DNA of 64,000 nucleotides from NCBI GenBank assembly GCA_902566925.1, contig CACFKO010000002.1:62001-126000 (forward strand), read 5' to 3'. Below are positions 7,732 through 16,120 of this stretch, piece by piece. The stretch is from an uncultured Pelagibacteraceae bacterium. GTDB taxonomy: Bacteria; Pseudomonadota; Alphaproteobacteria; Pelagibacterales; Pelagibacteraceae. The notes under the pieces were generated by a model. The model was not told where the DNA came from and did no database searches. It saw nothing but the letters and a program-made list of their open reading frames with translations. The translations under genes were made by a program, and so were the position numbers. Numbering within the stretch: the first letter of the stretch is position 1; each line of letters opens with the position of its first letter.

Positions 7732-8660
7732 AAAAAATATTATTAATTATAATTTTTTCTATTTTGATCACACCGCTTTATGCAGGACCTAAAGACAAAG
7801 TAAGAGATGGTTTCATTTCAAAAAAAAACGTTCATCCTGTAAAAAATGATTTTAATATTAGCGATCCTAAAAACAAAATAATTTTGATTTATAATCACGG
7901 ACAAAATGAAAATGATATGGCATTACAGTCATGTGCGTGGGTATCAATGCTTAGAAATTCTGCTTCATTAATCGATGAAGAAATTGATGGAAAAAGAATA
8001 ATGGTTTACAATTTTTGTACCAATCACTTAGCTGGTGACATGTCACCAAAAAAAGATTGGTGGACCTTAAAAACTCCAGAAGTTTATAAAGGTAAACACA
8101 AACTAGATAAAAGGGTTGAAGCCAATCTTGATTTAATTAATAAATTTGTAAAAGCAGGTGTTCCAAGAAAACAAATTTTTATTACAGGACATTCTTGTGG
8201 AGGCAAGACTACTTTGCTTTTTATGAGTAGATACCCCGACAAAGTAGGAGGAGGTATATCTTATATGCATGCTTGTTTTGGAAAGCTTTCACATAAATAT
8301 AAAGTTAAAAAACTGGGTGTTGAAAAAGCAATGGAGAAATTTAGAAAAAAATGGAAAGGACCTCACGATTTAAGACAAAAAATGAACGATGAAATTAAAA
8401 ATAATTTAAAAACTCCAGTTTTAGTTTTTACACATCCTAGAGATAAATATGAGGGTTTGCTTTCTGATTGGTTGGAGGAAATACCTGGAATGAAAAGAAT
8501 AGTAATTTCTGAAAATTATAAAATTAATGGAAAAAAATGTATTCGAAAGGGATATGACTGGTCAGAACCTGTTAAAAAAGGTCATGATATGGATACAGGA
8601 CTTTGCTTTCAATACTACAATCCTGAAATTTTAAAATACATAGCCTCAAGAATAAAGTGA
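7728..8660 (+). CDS. Secreted alpha/beta-hydrolase-fold protein
   Basis: A 310-residue protein with a signal peptide (MKKILLIIIFSILITPLYA, cut before GPKDK). The core looks like an alpha/beta hydrolase. IILIYNHGQNENDM near residues 51-64 could form the oxyanion hole, and IFITGHSCGGKTTLL near 150 is the nucleophile elbow with Ser about 156. VLVFTHPRDKYEG offers an acid, and KKGHDMDTG near 286 offers the catalytic His. Many cysteines suggest periplasmic disulfides. Known relatives are esterases, lipases and peptidases; the substrate is unknown. It is coupled to azlD (ATGA) and to the dioxygenase gene (GTGA), so it is part of the transporter cassette. It may cleave an ester or amide before uptake, which is inference. 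Confidence 0.72.
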   Translation: MKKILLIIIFSILITPLYAGPKDKVRDGFISKKNVHPVKNDFNISDPKNKIILIYNHGQNENDMALQSCAWVSMLRNSASLIDEEIDGKRIMVYNFCTNHLAGDMSPKKDWWTLKTPEVYKGKHKLDKRVEANLDLINKFVKAGVPRKQIFITGHSCGGKTTLLFMSRYPDKVGGGISYMHACFGKLSHKYKVKKLGVEKAMEKFRKKWKGPHDLRQKMNDEIKNNLKTPVLVFTHPRDKYEGLLSDWLEEIPGMKRIVISENYKINGKKCIRKGYDWSEPVKKGHDMDTGLCFQYYNPEILKYIASRIK

Positions 8661-9556
8661 AAATAGAAATATCAAATCATCCTGCATCAAAAAGAATTAA
8701 AGTTATAAAAATTAAAGAACAAGAATTAGATAAATTAATTTTCCCATTTAATAAGCACAGTATTCAATCATTAGAGTACAAACCTTTTTCAAGATTTTCA
8801 TTAGCCAAAAGTGTTGACGATGTTTTTTCTGGAGAGTTAAGTAAAGTTTTAAATACTACTTTAAAAGATAGAAATACCGGTACAGCTATAATTGAGCCTG
8901 ATATTAAAAATTCAAAATTTGATAAAGATTTTCTTGTAAAACTATCAACTGGTTTAGCTTATTTAGTTGGGGTACCTAATTTTGACTCAATGACAGGAAA
9001 ATATTACGCACGTATTCATGTTAAACATTCTGACTCTAGCGACTCTTACTTAAGAAAAGCATACAGAAATTTAGATCTTCACACAGATGGTACCTTTGTG
9101 AAAGAAAAGACCGACTGGTTACTTATGACTAAAATGGAAGAAATAAATGTAAAAGGTGGAGAAAGTGTTTTATTACATTTAGATGATTGGGAACATTGCG
9201 AAGAGTTTAGCAATAATCCTATTGGCAAACTGAATTTTGTGTGGGGTTCACCAAAAAGTAAAAATATTGAATACAAAGTTCGGCACCCTGTTTTTTCTAA
9301 AGATAAGGATGATAAACCCATAATTTCTTATATTGATCAATTTCCCGAACCTCAAAATATGAAGCAAGGTCTTTTCTTGCAAAAACTGTCTGATGCATTA
9401 GAGGAGAGCAAAAACAAGTTAACCTTTCCTCTAAAGCCAGGTTCAACAATTTTTTCAAATAATTATTTTTGGCTTCATGGGAGAAAACCTTTTTTAAAAG
9501 ATATAAACTTAAGTAGGGAGCTATTAAGGATTAGGGGAATCTTCTCCCAAAATTAA
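8657..9556 (+). CDS. glaH: CsiD/GlaH-family 2-oxoglutarate/Fe(II) dioxygenase, probable glutarate 2-hydroxylase
   Basis: A 299-residue protein that follows E. coli CsiD/GlaH closely. Shared features include QSLEYKPFSRFSLAK, NFDSMTGKYYARI, the iron ligands H142 and D144 in LDLHTDGTF, GGESVLLHLDDWEH, and the distal WLHGR (His about 274) followed by Arg residues for 2-oxoglutarate. GlaH converts glutarate to L-2-hydroxyglutarate with 2-oxoglutarate and oxygen, in lysine/glutarate breakdown. It starts with GTG in a four-base overlap with the hydrolase gene and ends the cassette. The usual neighbour lhgO (L-2-hydroxyglutarate oxidase) is not in this window, so a different short dicarboxylic or related substrate is possible. 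Confidence 0.82.
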   Translation: MKIEISNHPASKRIKVIKIKEQELDKLIFPFNKHSIQSLEYKPFSRFSLAKSVDDVFSGELSKVLNTTLKDRNTGTAIIEPDIKNSKFDKDFLVKLSTGLAYLVGVPNFDSMTGKYYARIHVKHSDSSDSYLRKAYRNLDLHTDGTFVKEKTDWLLMTKMEEINVKGGESVLLHLDDWEHCEEFSNNPIGKLNFVWGSPKSKNIEYKVRHPVFSKDKDDKPIISYIDQFPEPQNMKQGLFLQKLSDALEESKNKLTFPLKPGSTIFSNNYFWLHGRKPFLKDINLSRELLRIRGIFSQN

Positions 9557-9622
9557 ATAATTTTTAATTCCCTGACAAATTTAGATAAAAATTAAGTGTT
9601 AAGTGTTGTATAAATATCACAT

Positions 9623-9650
9623 AAAAACCCATATTTTATTGGGTTTTTTG
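9623..9650 (+). terminator. Rho-independent terminator of cassette 1
   Basis: AAAAACCCA and TGGGTTTTTT form a hairpin with an AT loop, ending in a T-run. It lies 67 bases after the glaH stop. The rest of the 199-base gap up to 9755 holds the presumed promoter of the next gene; nothing else was seen. Confidence 0.85.
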
Positions 9651-9755
9651 TGGATCTCAATCAGTTTAGAAGGCTTTATTTAGTTTTGAAAACAGCGCTC
9701 TTTATGTATATTAACATTTAAATATTAGGAATTCTTAAAGTTTAAGGAGATAAAT

Positions 9756-10427
9756 ATGAAAAAATTGTTTGGAATTTTCAGTGCAAGTATAATTTGGGCT
9801 CTTTCGTTTATGCCAGCTAACTCTGATGTTGGTTTTGGTGTAACAGCTTTAGTTGGAGAGTTAGACACAAGTGGTACTGAAACTGAAAAAACAGTTACCG
9901 GCGTGACTTCACAAAAAACGAGCACGTCATTTGAAGAGTCATTTATGGGTGCATCAGTTTATGCGGAATTCAGAACGGATAATCGTTTTGCTTTCGGTGT
10001 AGAGTACGTACCTGTCGATATTGGAGTAGGTTCTGGAAAAAGAACTGACACAAGTGCTGGTGCAGACGTAGCATCAGAAGCTGATACTGGAGATAGAAGT
10101 GCTTCAGCAGACATCGAAGGTTTAACAACTTTCTATGCTAGAATACCAATTCCTATAACATCTAATGCTTATATTAAATTAGGTTATATGGATGCGGATG
10201 TAACAACTGCTGAAACTCTACCAACTTCATCATACGGTGACGTTTCATTAAACGGTATCGAATATGGATTAGGTTTTGCTAGCGATAGCGGAAGATCAAG
10301 AGTAGAATTATCATACTCTGACTTTGATGATATATCTATTACAGGTACAGGTTCTGGAGAGACCAATCAGAACAGTATTACTGCAGACGCTGACGCATTA
10401 GCACTGAGAATATCATTCGGCTTCTAA
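9756..10427 (+). CDS. Outer-membrane beta-barrel-like protein
   Basis: A 223-residue protein with a signal peptide (MKKLFGIFSASIIWALSFMPANS). The rest alternates polar and hydrophobic residues in strand-length stretches, is rich in Gly, Ser, Thr and Asp, and ends in LRISFGF. A terminal Phe is the usual sign for insertion by the BAM machinery. Two acidic Ser/Thr-rich loops (about residues 105-135 and 190-205) look like surface loops. I expect a small eight-stranded OmpA/OmpW-like barrel, but no specific family is recognised. It is monocistronic, flanked by two terminators, and has a good ribosome-binding site (AAGGAG). Confidence 0.65.
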   Translation: MKKLFGIFSASIIWALSFMPANSDVGFGVTALVGELDTSGTETEKTVTGVTSQKTSTSFEESFMGASVYAEFRTDNRFAFGVEYVPVDIGVGSGKRTDTSAGADVASEADTGDRSASADIEGLTTFYARIPIPITSNAYIKLGYMDADVTTAETLPTSSYGDVSLNGIEYGLGFASDSGRSRVELSYSDFDDISITGTGSGETNQNSITADADALALRISFGF

Positions 10428-10451
10428 TTACAAATTTAAATAATTAAAAAT

Positions 10452-10484
10452 TAAACCCGCTTAACATTAAGCGGGTTTTTTTTT
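10452..10484. terminator. Bidirectional terminator between convergent genes
   Basis: AAACCCGCTTA and TAAGCGGGTTT form an 11-bp stem with a 4-base loop, with T-runs on both sides. It serves the barrel protein gene on the plus strand. It also covers the stop codon of the AbrB-type gene on the minus strand. Confidence 0.9.
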
Positions 10485-11549
10485 AGTGATAATTCTTAAA
10501 ATAATTGGAACAATAAATAATATTATTAAAAGTCTTATTATGTGATGAAAAGATACAAATTCTGGATCCAAATCGAAAAAGATAGCAATTACAGCTACCT
10601 CATAAATACCGCCAGGACAATAAGACAATAACAAAGTAAAAAAATTTTTATCAATAACAAAACCCGCGACCAAAGCAGCAACAATTCCAAGCAAAACTAG
10701 GAAAAAAGTTGCAACAAAACTATGTAGAGCATTTTTTGCTATTTCATTAAAAGTTTTATTGGCAAATCTGCATCCAACTGATGATCCAAGTATTAACAAA
10801 CAGTAGTCAATTATATTTGATGACAGTTTGTAAGATGCCACTTCTGTGATCTGCAAAAGACCACTTGCAACTAAAGTTCCAGCAAGCAGTGCTGCAGGAA
10901 CTTTCAATTTATCAAAAATAATAATCAAAAGTATTGATAAAGCTAAAAGGATAAACAAATTTGAAATATTTTGATCTTCAATTATCGTTTCAACAAGTTT
11001 TATATTTTCTTGATCATAAAAACTATTAACAACAAAAGGAAAAACAGTAATGATGATAATTAATCTTATTAAATGTGAAGTAGCAACATGACTCAGGTCA
11101 GACTTTTGGTCTTCAGCAAGAATAAGTAGAGGACCCAAGGCTCCCGGGGCAGCAGAAAATATTGAAGTCTTTTCTTCGTATCCTGAAAATTTTTGGAGAT
11201 ATTTTGAAACTAACAAAACACTAACAACTATATATGCAAGCATAATTAATGAAGTCCATACCCACTGATGAATTTGAGAGAATAGACTTTGATCAATGTA
11301 ATTTCCTATATAAAGACCCAAAACAATTAAAACGCCATTTAAAACAAGTCTAGGCATTTTTGTTTTAATTCCCCCCAAAGATACTGCGGAGGTTACGATC
11401 ATAGGACCAAGAAACCAAGCTAAAGGAACATCAAAATAATCAGCTATAAGTGCACCAGGAATTGATACAATTATTACCCATGCAAATTCCTTAGATAAGA
11501 TTTGTTTAAAATTATCTTTATTAAATGGAATTGCTTGGTTATTCTGCAT
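10467..11549 (-). CDS. AbrB-family (PF05145-type) integral membrane protein
   Basis: A 360-residue, very hydrophobic protein with about ten membrane segments in two repeated halves. The first half has GALIADYFDVPLAWFLGPMIVTS, and GALGPLLILAEDQKSDLSHVATSHLIRL lies mid-protein. The second half has DKLKVPAALLAGTLVASGLLQ, then YCPGGIYEVAVIAIFFDLDPEFVSFHHIIRL. This duplicated layout is that of the AbrB membrane family (often mislabelled as a regulator of ammonia monooxygenase), a likely transporter of unknown substrate. Its start codon is only five bases from that of the ProC-like gene on the other strand, so each promoter must sit inside the other gene. Confidence 0.8.
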   Translation of the reverse strand: MQNNQAIPFNKDNFKQILSKEFAWVIIVSIPGALIADYFDVPLAWFLGPMIVTSAVSLGGIKTKMPRLVLNGVLIVLGLYIGNYIDQSLFSQIHQWVWTSLIMLAYIVVSVLLVSKYLQKFSGYEEKTSIFSAAPGALGPLLILAEDQKSDLSHVATSHLIRLIIIITVFPFVVNSFYDQENIKLVETIIEDQNISNLFILLALSILLIIIFDKLKVPAALLAGTLVASGLLQITEVASYKLSSNIIDYCLLILGSSVGCRFANKTFNEIAKNALHSFVATFFLVLLGIVAALVAGFVIDKNFFTLLLSYCPGGIYEVAVIAIFFDLDPEFVSFHHIIRLLIILFIVPIILRIITKKKPA

Positions 11550-11554
11550 ACTTA

Positions 11555-12313
11555 ATGAAAATAGGTTTTTTGGGAACAGGGCATATCACCTCTTCAGTTA
11601 TAGAGGGTATTTTTAAATCAAAATTAAAAATCACAAAAATTTATATCTCCCCTCGTAATAGATTAATATCAAATAAACTGAGAAAAAAGTTTAAAAAAGT
11701 AAGCATTTCAAAGAATAATCAACAATTGATAGATATGGTTAATTGGGTTTTTTTGGCGGTTACACCTAAAGTTGGGAATAAAATTTTAAAAAATCTTAAC
11801 TTTAAATCCAACCAGAAGATTGTGAGTTTTATATCAACAATCAATATAGAAAAACTAAAAAAATATACAAAGAACAAAAAAGTTACACGAGTTATTCCTA
11901 TGCCTTTCATTGGTATTAAAAAAGGTCCAATAATAATTTGTCCAAAGGATAAAAAAGTTAAAAAATTTTTTGATAAATTAGGAACAACAATTGAGATAAA
12001 AAATGAAAAAATTTCTAAGAGCTTTTGGACCACTTCTTCTTTTATGGCTCCCTTTTATCAACTTATGTTAACCACAAGTGATTGGCTTGTTAGAAAAGGC
12101 ATAAACAGAAAAGAAGCTGAAAATTATAGCAGAGAGTTTTTTTTAGCTTTGTCTCAAGATTCAATATTTAAAAATAAATTGTCTTTAAAACAACTTGTAA
12201 GCGAATCTCAAACACCAGGCGGTATTAATGCCCAAGCATTGAAAGAATTAAAAAAAAAGAAATTTTACAAAATCCAACAAAAAGTTTTAAATAGCATCTT
12301 TAAAAGATTTTAA
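11555..12313 (+). CDS. Pyrroline-5-carboxylate reductase-like protein (ProC family)
   Basis: A 252-residue protein. MKIGFLGTGHITSSVIEGI at the N-terminus is the NAD(P)-binding Rossmann motif. VFLAVTPK near 67, RVIPMPFIGIKKGP near 115 and SESQTPGGINAQALKEL near 220 follow ProC, which makes proline from pyrroline-5-carboxylate. The proline-dimer segment is more basic and divergent than in canonical ProC, so it may be a paralogue acting on another imine. The frame is open to 11525, but the ATG at 11555 gives the correct Rossmann start and does not run into the AbrB-type gene. It ends 20 bases before the second liv operon and may be co-transcribed with it. Confidence 0.72.
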   Translation: MKIGFLGTGHITSSVIEGIFKSKLKITKIYISPRNRLISNKLRKKFKKVSISKNNQQLIDMVNWVFLAVTPKVGNKILKNLNFKSNQKIVSFISTINIEKLKKYTKNKKVTRVIPMPFIGIKKGPIIICPKDKKVKKFFDKLGTTIEIKNEKISKSFWTTSSFMAPFYQLMLTTSDWLVRKGINRKEAENYSREFFLALSQDSIFKNKLSLKQLVSESQTPGGINAQALKELKKKKFYKIQQKVLNSIFKRF

Positions 12314-12333
12314 AGTCTTTTGGGGGAGGAATT

Positions 12334-13245
12334 GTGGAATATTTTCTGCAACAGCTAATTAATGGTGTAACTTTAGGTTCCGTATATGGTCTAATCGCCA
12401 TTGGTTACACGATGGTTTACGGAATCATTGGAATGATTAATTTTGCCCATGGTGATATTTTCATGGTAGGAGCATTTGTTGCTTTGATTTCCTTTATTCT
12501 TTTTGCCCTCACAGGAATTTCGTTACCAATAGTGTTAATATTAGTTTTATTAATCGCTATGGTTTTTACAGCTTGTTACGGTTGGACCGTTGAAAAGCTA
12601 GCTTACAAACCCTTAAGAAAATCTTTTAGATTAGCGCCATTAATTTCTGCATTAGGAATGTCTATTGTTCTTCAAAACTATGTTCAAGCAGCTCAAGGCG
12701 CTAGAATAAAAACTTTACAGCCTGTAATCCAAGGTGGGTTTAATTTTTTTAAAGAATCAGATTTTGTTGTCACATTAAGTTATCTTCAAATTTTTATAGT
12801 TTTAGTAACCATAGTTTTAATGGCCATCTTTACATTGTTAATTACCAGAACAGCTTTAGGTCGAGCTCAACGTGCATGTGAACAGGATAGAACCATGACT
12901 GCGTTAATGGGAATAAATGTCGACAGAACAATATCCATGACATTTATTATTGGATCATCACTTGCCTCAGTTGCTGGCGTGATGTTTGTTATGTATTACG
13001 GTGTTATTGATTTTTACATTGGTTTCTTAGCCGGGATTAAAGCGTTTACTGCGGCTGTGTTAGGCGGAATAGGATCAATACCTGGAGCAATGCTTGGAGG
13101 ATTATTAATTGGATTAATCGAAACTTTTTGGTCAGGGTACATTTCAATTGAATATAAAGATATTGCTGCTTTTACTACTTTAGTTATCGTTTTAATATTT
13201 TTCCCTACGGGTTTCCTAGGCAAACCAGATATTGAAAAAGTATAA
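12334..13245 (+). CDS. livH: Branched-chain amino-acid ABC transporter permease LivH (operon 2)
   Basis: A 303-residue permease starting at GTG after a strong GGGGGAGGA ribosome-binding site. LINGVTLGSVYGLIAIGYTMVYGIIGMINFAHGDIFM is the textbook LivH N-terminus, and GRAQRACEQDRTMTALMGI near 190 is the ATPase-docking loop. It is the first gene of a conventional order, livH-livM-livG-livF-livJ. LivHMGF imports branched-chain and other hydrophobic amino acids. Two bases separate it from livM. Confidence 0.95.
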   Translation: MEYFLQQLINGVTLGSVYGLIAIGYTMVYGIIGMINFAHGDIFMVGAFVALISFILFALTGISLPIVLILVLLIAMVFTACYGWTVEKLAYKPLRKSFRLAPLISALGMSIVLQNYVQAAQGARIKTLQPVIQGGFNFFKESDFVVTLSYLQIFIVLVTIVLMAIFTLLITRTALGRAQRACEQDRTMTALMGINVDRTISMTFIIGSSLASVAGVMFVMYYGVIDFYIGFLAGIKAFTAAVLGGIGSIPGAMLGGLLIGLIETFWSGYISIEYKDIAAFTTLVIVLIFFPTGFLGKPDIEKV

Positions 13246-13247
13246 AA

Positions 13248-14516
13248 ATGGGAAAAGATTTAATTCAAAAATCACTTAAAGATAGTTTATTTACTGGAAT
13301 TATTGCGCTGGCTTTATTCGGCCCTATCGTTGGACTTAGAACAGTTGCTAAAAATGAAGTTTTAGTTGTTGAACCAAAATGGCTTGTTGTTTTACTTATA
13401 GTTGCCTTTTGTGCTGTAGGTAGATTTTTTATAAATATTTATTCATACAAAAAAGAGCAAAGAAGAGGGGAACCATCTTCTTTAGGAAAAGCAATTTCAA
13501 ATTTTTTAGATGAAAAAGGAGCTCAAATAGCCATCGCAGCTATTGCCTTTTCTATAATTTTCCCTTTTATGCCGTTCGCAGATCGTTACTGGATGGATAT
13601 AGCCATCATGATGATGACTTATATAATGTTAGGCTGGGGCTTGAATATTGTTATAGGTTTAGCTGGACTCTTAGACTTAGGATACGTGGCCTTTTATGCT
13701 GTAGGCGCTTACTCCTACGCTCTTTTTGCTATTCATTTTGGTTGGTCTTTTTGGATCTGCCTTCCGATTGCCGGTCTTTTTGCAGGTATGTTTGGAATTC
13801 TATTAGGTTTTCCGGTTTTAAGATTAAGAGGAGATTATCTTGCTATTGTTACTCTTGCCTTCGGTGAAATGATAAGAATTCTTTTATTAAATTGGTACGA
13901 GTTAACAAAAGGTCCAGACGGTCTTACAGGTATTCCAAGACCTTCATTTTTTGGCTTACCCTTTAAACGCTATCCAGATGAAGGAGTAGAAACTTTTCAT
14001 ACTTTTTTTGGACTAGAATATGATCCAATGCAAAGAATTATCTTTCTTTATTATTTAATTCTCGTCTTAGCGTTAATAACAAATGCTTTTACAATAAAGA
14101 TAAGAAGATTACCCGTTGGTAGAGCTTGGGAAGCATTGAGAGAAGATGAAATAGCCTGTAAGTCCTTAGGAGTTAACCCAAGGAATACAAAATTAACTGC
14201 TTTTGCTATCGGAGCTATGTTTGGCGGTTTTGCAGGATCATTTTTTGCCACTCGTCAGGCCTTTATAAGTCCTGAAAGTTTTACATTCATTGAATCAGCA
14301 ATAATAGTTGCGATAGTTGTTTTAGGGGGAATGGGTTCACAAACAGGCGTGGTCTTATCTACAATTTTTTTAATAGGTCTTATAGAAATCTTTAGAGATT
14401 TTGAGTCCTATAGAATGGTTGCTTTTGGCGGAGCCATGGTTCTCATAATGATTTTTAGACCAAGGGGAATACTGGCAAAAAGAAAACCAACTATAACAAT
14501 GGGAAAACACGGATAA
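13248..14516 (+). CDS. livM: Branched-chain amino-acid ABC transporter permease LivM (operon 2)
   Basis: A 422-residue permease with the long N-terminal extension seen in E. coli LivM (about 110 residues with two hydrophobic segments before the core). The core has IVIGLAGLLDLGYVAFYAVGAYSYAL, LRLRGDYLAIVTLAFGEMIRI, and the docking loop RAWEALREDEIACKSLGV. It forms the channel with LivH. The cassette 1 paralogue (351 residues) lacks this extension, so the two systems are not recent duplicates. Confidence 0.95.
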   Translation: MGKDLIQKSLKDSLFTGIIALALFGPIVGLRTVAKNEVLVVEPKWLVVLLIVAFCAVGRFFINIYSYKKEQRRGEPSSLGKAISNFLDEKGAQIAIAAIAFSIIFPFMPFADRYWMDIAIMMMTYIMLGWGLNIVIGLAGLLDLGYVAFYAVGAYSYALFAIHFGWSFWICLPIAGLFAGMFGILLGFPVLRLRGDYLAIVTLAFGEMIRILLLNWYELTKGPDGLTGIPRPSFFGLPFKRYPDEGVETFHTFFGLEYDPMQRIIFLYYLILVLALITNAFTIKIRRLPVGRAWEALREDEIACKSLGVNPRNTKLTAFAIGAMFGGFAGSFFATRQAFISPESFTFIESAIIVAIVVLGGMGSQTGVVLSTIFLIGLIEIFRDFESYRMVAFGGAMVLIMIFRPRGILAKRKPTITMGKHG

Positions 14517-14519
14517 TTT

Positions 14520-15314
14520 ATGAGTGAAAAACTATTAGATGTTCAAAATCTAACAATGAAATTTGGAGGTCTAATCGCAATTGATAATCTCAGCTTCTCT
14601 GCAAAAAAAGATCATATAACCTCTATAATTGGTCCTAATGGAGCTGGAAAAACTACAGTATTTAATTGTTTGACTGGATTTTATAAAGCGACAGCAGGCT
14701 CAATGTTTTTGAACAAAGAGAATAATAAAATGGATTTAAAGAAATTTTCTGATTTTAAAGTCGCTCAAAAAGCAGGCGTAGCTAGAACTTTTCAAAATAT
14801 TAGACTGTTTCCACAAATGTCAGTGTTAGAAAATATGATGGTGGCTCAACACAACAAACTTATGACGGCATCTGGTTTTAGCATTCTTGGCCTTATCAAT
14901 TCAAAATCTTACTTACAAAAAGAGAAGGAAGCGATAGAAATTTCAAAATATTGGTTAGACATCATCGGACTAACAAATAGAGCGGATGATAATGCTGGAG
15001 ACCTTCCTTATGGAGATCAAAGAAAATTAGAAATTGTAAGAGCAATGTGCATTGAACCTCACCTTTTATGTTTGGATGAACCTGCAGCAGGATTAAATGC
15101 AAAAGAGTCAGCTGAATTAAATAAATTACTTAAATTCATAAAAAATGACAAAAAAACAGGAATTTTATTAATTGAACATGACATGAGTGTTGTTATGGGA
15201 ATTTCAGATCATGTTGTAGTTTTAAATTATGGAAAAAAAATCTTTGAAGGAACGGCAAAAGAAACAAAAAACAGTCCTGAAGTTATCGAGGCTTATTTGG
15301 GGACGGAGGATTAA
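14520..15314 (+). CDS. livG: Branched-chain amino-acid ABC transporter ATPase LivG (operon 2)
   Basis: A 264-residue ATPase with Walker A GPNGAGKTT (about residue 39), the LivG-type ARTFQNIRLFPQMSVLENMMVAQHN, and Walker B LLCLDEPAAGLNAKE. The switch is LLIEHDMSVVMGISD. The signature appears as LPYGDQRKLEIVRAM, a variant common in LivG. It sits three bases after livM and two bases before livF in the operon. Confidence 0.95.
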   Translation: MSEKLLDVQNLTMKFGGLIAIDNLSFSAKKDHITSIIGPNGAGKTTVFNCLTGFYKATAGSMFLNKENNKMDLKKFSDFKVAQKAGVARTFQNIRLFPQMSVLENMMVAQHNKLMTASGFSILGLINSKSYLQKEKEAIEISKYWLDIIGLTNRADDNAGDLPYGDQRKLEIVRAMCIEPHLLCLDEPAAGLNAKESAELNKLLKFIKNDKKTGILLIEHDMSVVMGISDHVVVLNYGKKIFEGTAKETKNSPEVIEAYLGTED

Positions 15315-15316
15315 AA

Positions 15317-16030
15317 ATGTTAAATATTAATAAAGTTGAAACTTTTTACGGCAACATTCAAGCTCTTAGAGGAGTAGATGTGAAAGTTAATGATGGAGAA
15401 ATTGTTGCTTTAATAGGTTCAAACGGTGCTGGAAAATCAACTTTACTAATGACAATAAGTGGAGTTAATAAAGCAGCTACAGGGGAAATACTTTTCGATA
15501 GTAAGAGTATAGTTAATATGCCCCCTCACGATATTGTAAATCTTGGAATTTCACAAGTTCCCGAAGGAAGAAGAATATTTTCAAGATTGACCGTAGAAGA
15601 TAATTTGAGATTGGGTGCGTCTGTTAATGAAAAAGGTAAAAATTTTGAGCAAGACTCAAAGGAGGTTTATGATCTTTTTCCTGTTTTAAAAGATCGATTA
15701 TCACAAAGGGGCGGAACTTTATCAGGAGGAGAACAACAAATGTTAGCTATCGGAAGAGCTATGATGGCTAGACCTAGAATGCTTTTATTAGACGAACCCT
15801 CTTTAGGAATTGCTCCTAAATTAGTTAATCAAATATTTTCATCTATTAAAAATATTAATAAAGATAAAAAAGTTACAGTTTTTCTTGTCGAGCAGAATGC
15901 CAAAAAAGCGTTAGAACTTGCAGATCGAGGTTATGTTTTAGTTAATGGAAAAATTTCTTTGGAAGGAGCAGGCAAAGATCTACTTAACAACCCAGACGTG
16001 CAAGCCGCTTATTTAGAAGGCGGAAAATAA
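15317..16030 (+). CDS. livF: Branched-chain amino-acid ABC transporter ATPase LivF (operon 2)
   Basis: A 237-residue ATPase, the standard LivF length. It begins directly with MLNINKVETFYGNIQALRGV. Walker A is GSNGAGKST, the signature is LSGGEQQMLAIGRAMM, Walker B is LLLDEPSLGIAP, and the switch position has VEQNAKKAL. IPEGR-type residues appear as SQVPEGRRIF. It pairs with LivG. Confidence 0.95.
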   Translation: MLNINKVETFYGNIQALRGVDVKVNDGEIVALIGSNGAGKSTLLMTISGVNKAATGEILFDSKSIVNMPPHDIVNLGISQVPEGRRIFSRLTVEDNLRLGASVNEKGKNFEQDSKEVYDLFPVLKDRLSQRGGTLSGGEQQMLAIGRAMMARPRMLLLDEPSLGIAPKLVNQIFSSIKNINKDKKVTVFLVEQNAKKALELADRGYVLVNGKISLEGAGKDLLNNPDVQAAYLEGGK

Positions 16031-16091
16031 TAATTTTTTGGACAGTTAAGGTATTTACACAAACTTTTAGTTGTAGTTCAATAACGCAATT

Positions 16092-16107
16092 TTAATTAAT
16101 TAATTAA
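16092..16107 (+). promoter_or_regulatory. Four TTAA units upstream of the second livJ gene
   Basis: The same TTAATTAATTAATTAA palindrome as at 1039-1054, ending 13 bases before the livJ start. It lies in the 90-base gap after livF, which also separates livJ from the permease genes and probably carries its own promoter. It precedes a GAAGGGAAG ribosome-binding region. Confidence 0.4.
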
Positions 16108-16120
16108 GAAGGGAAGAACA

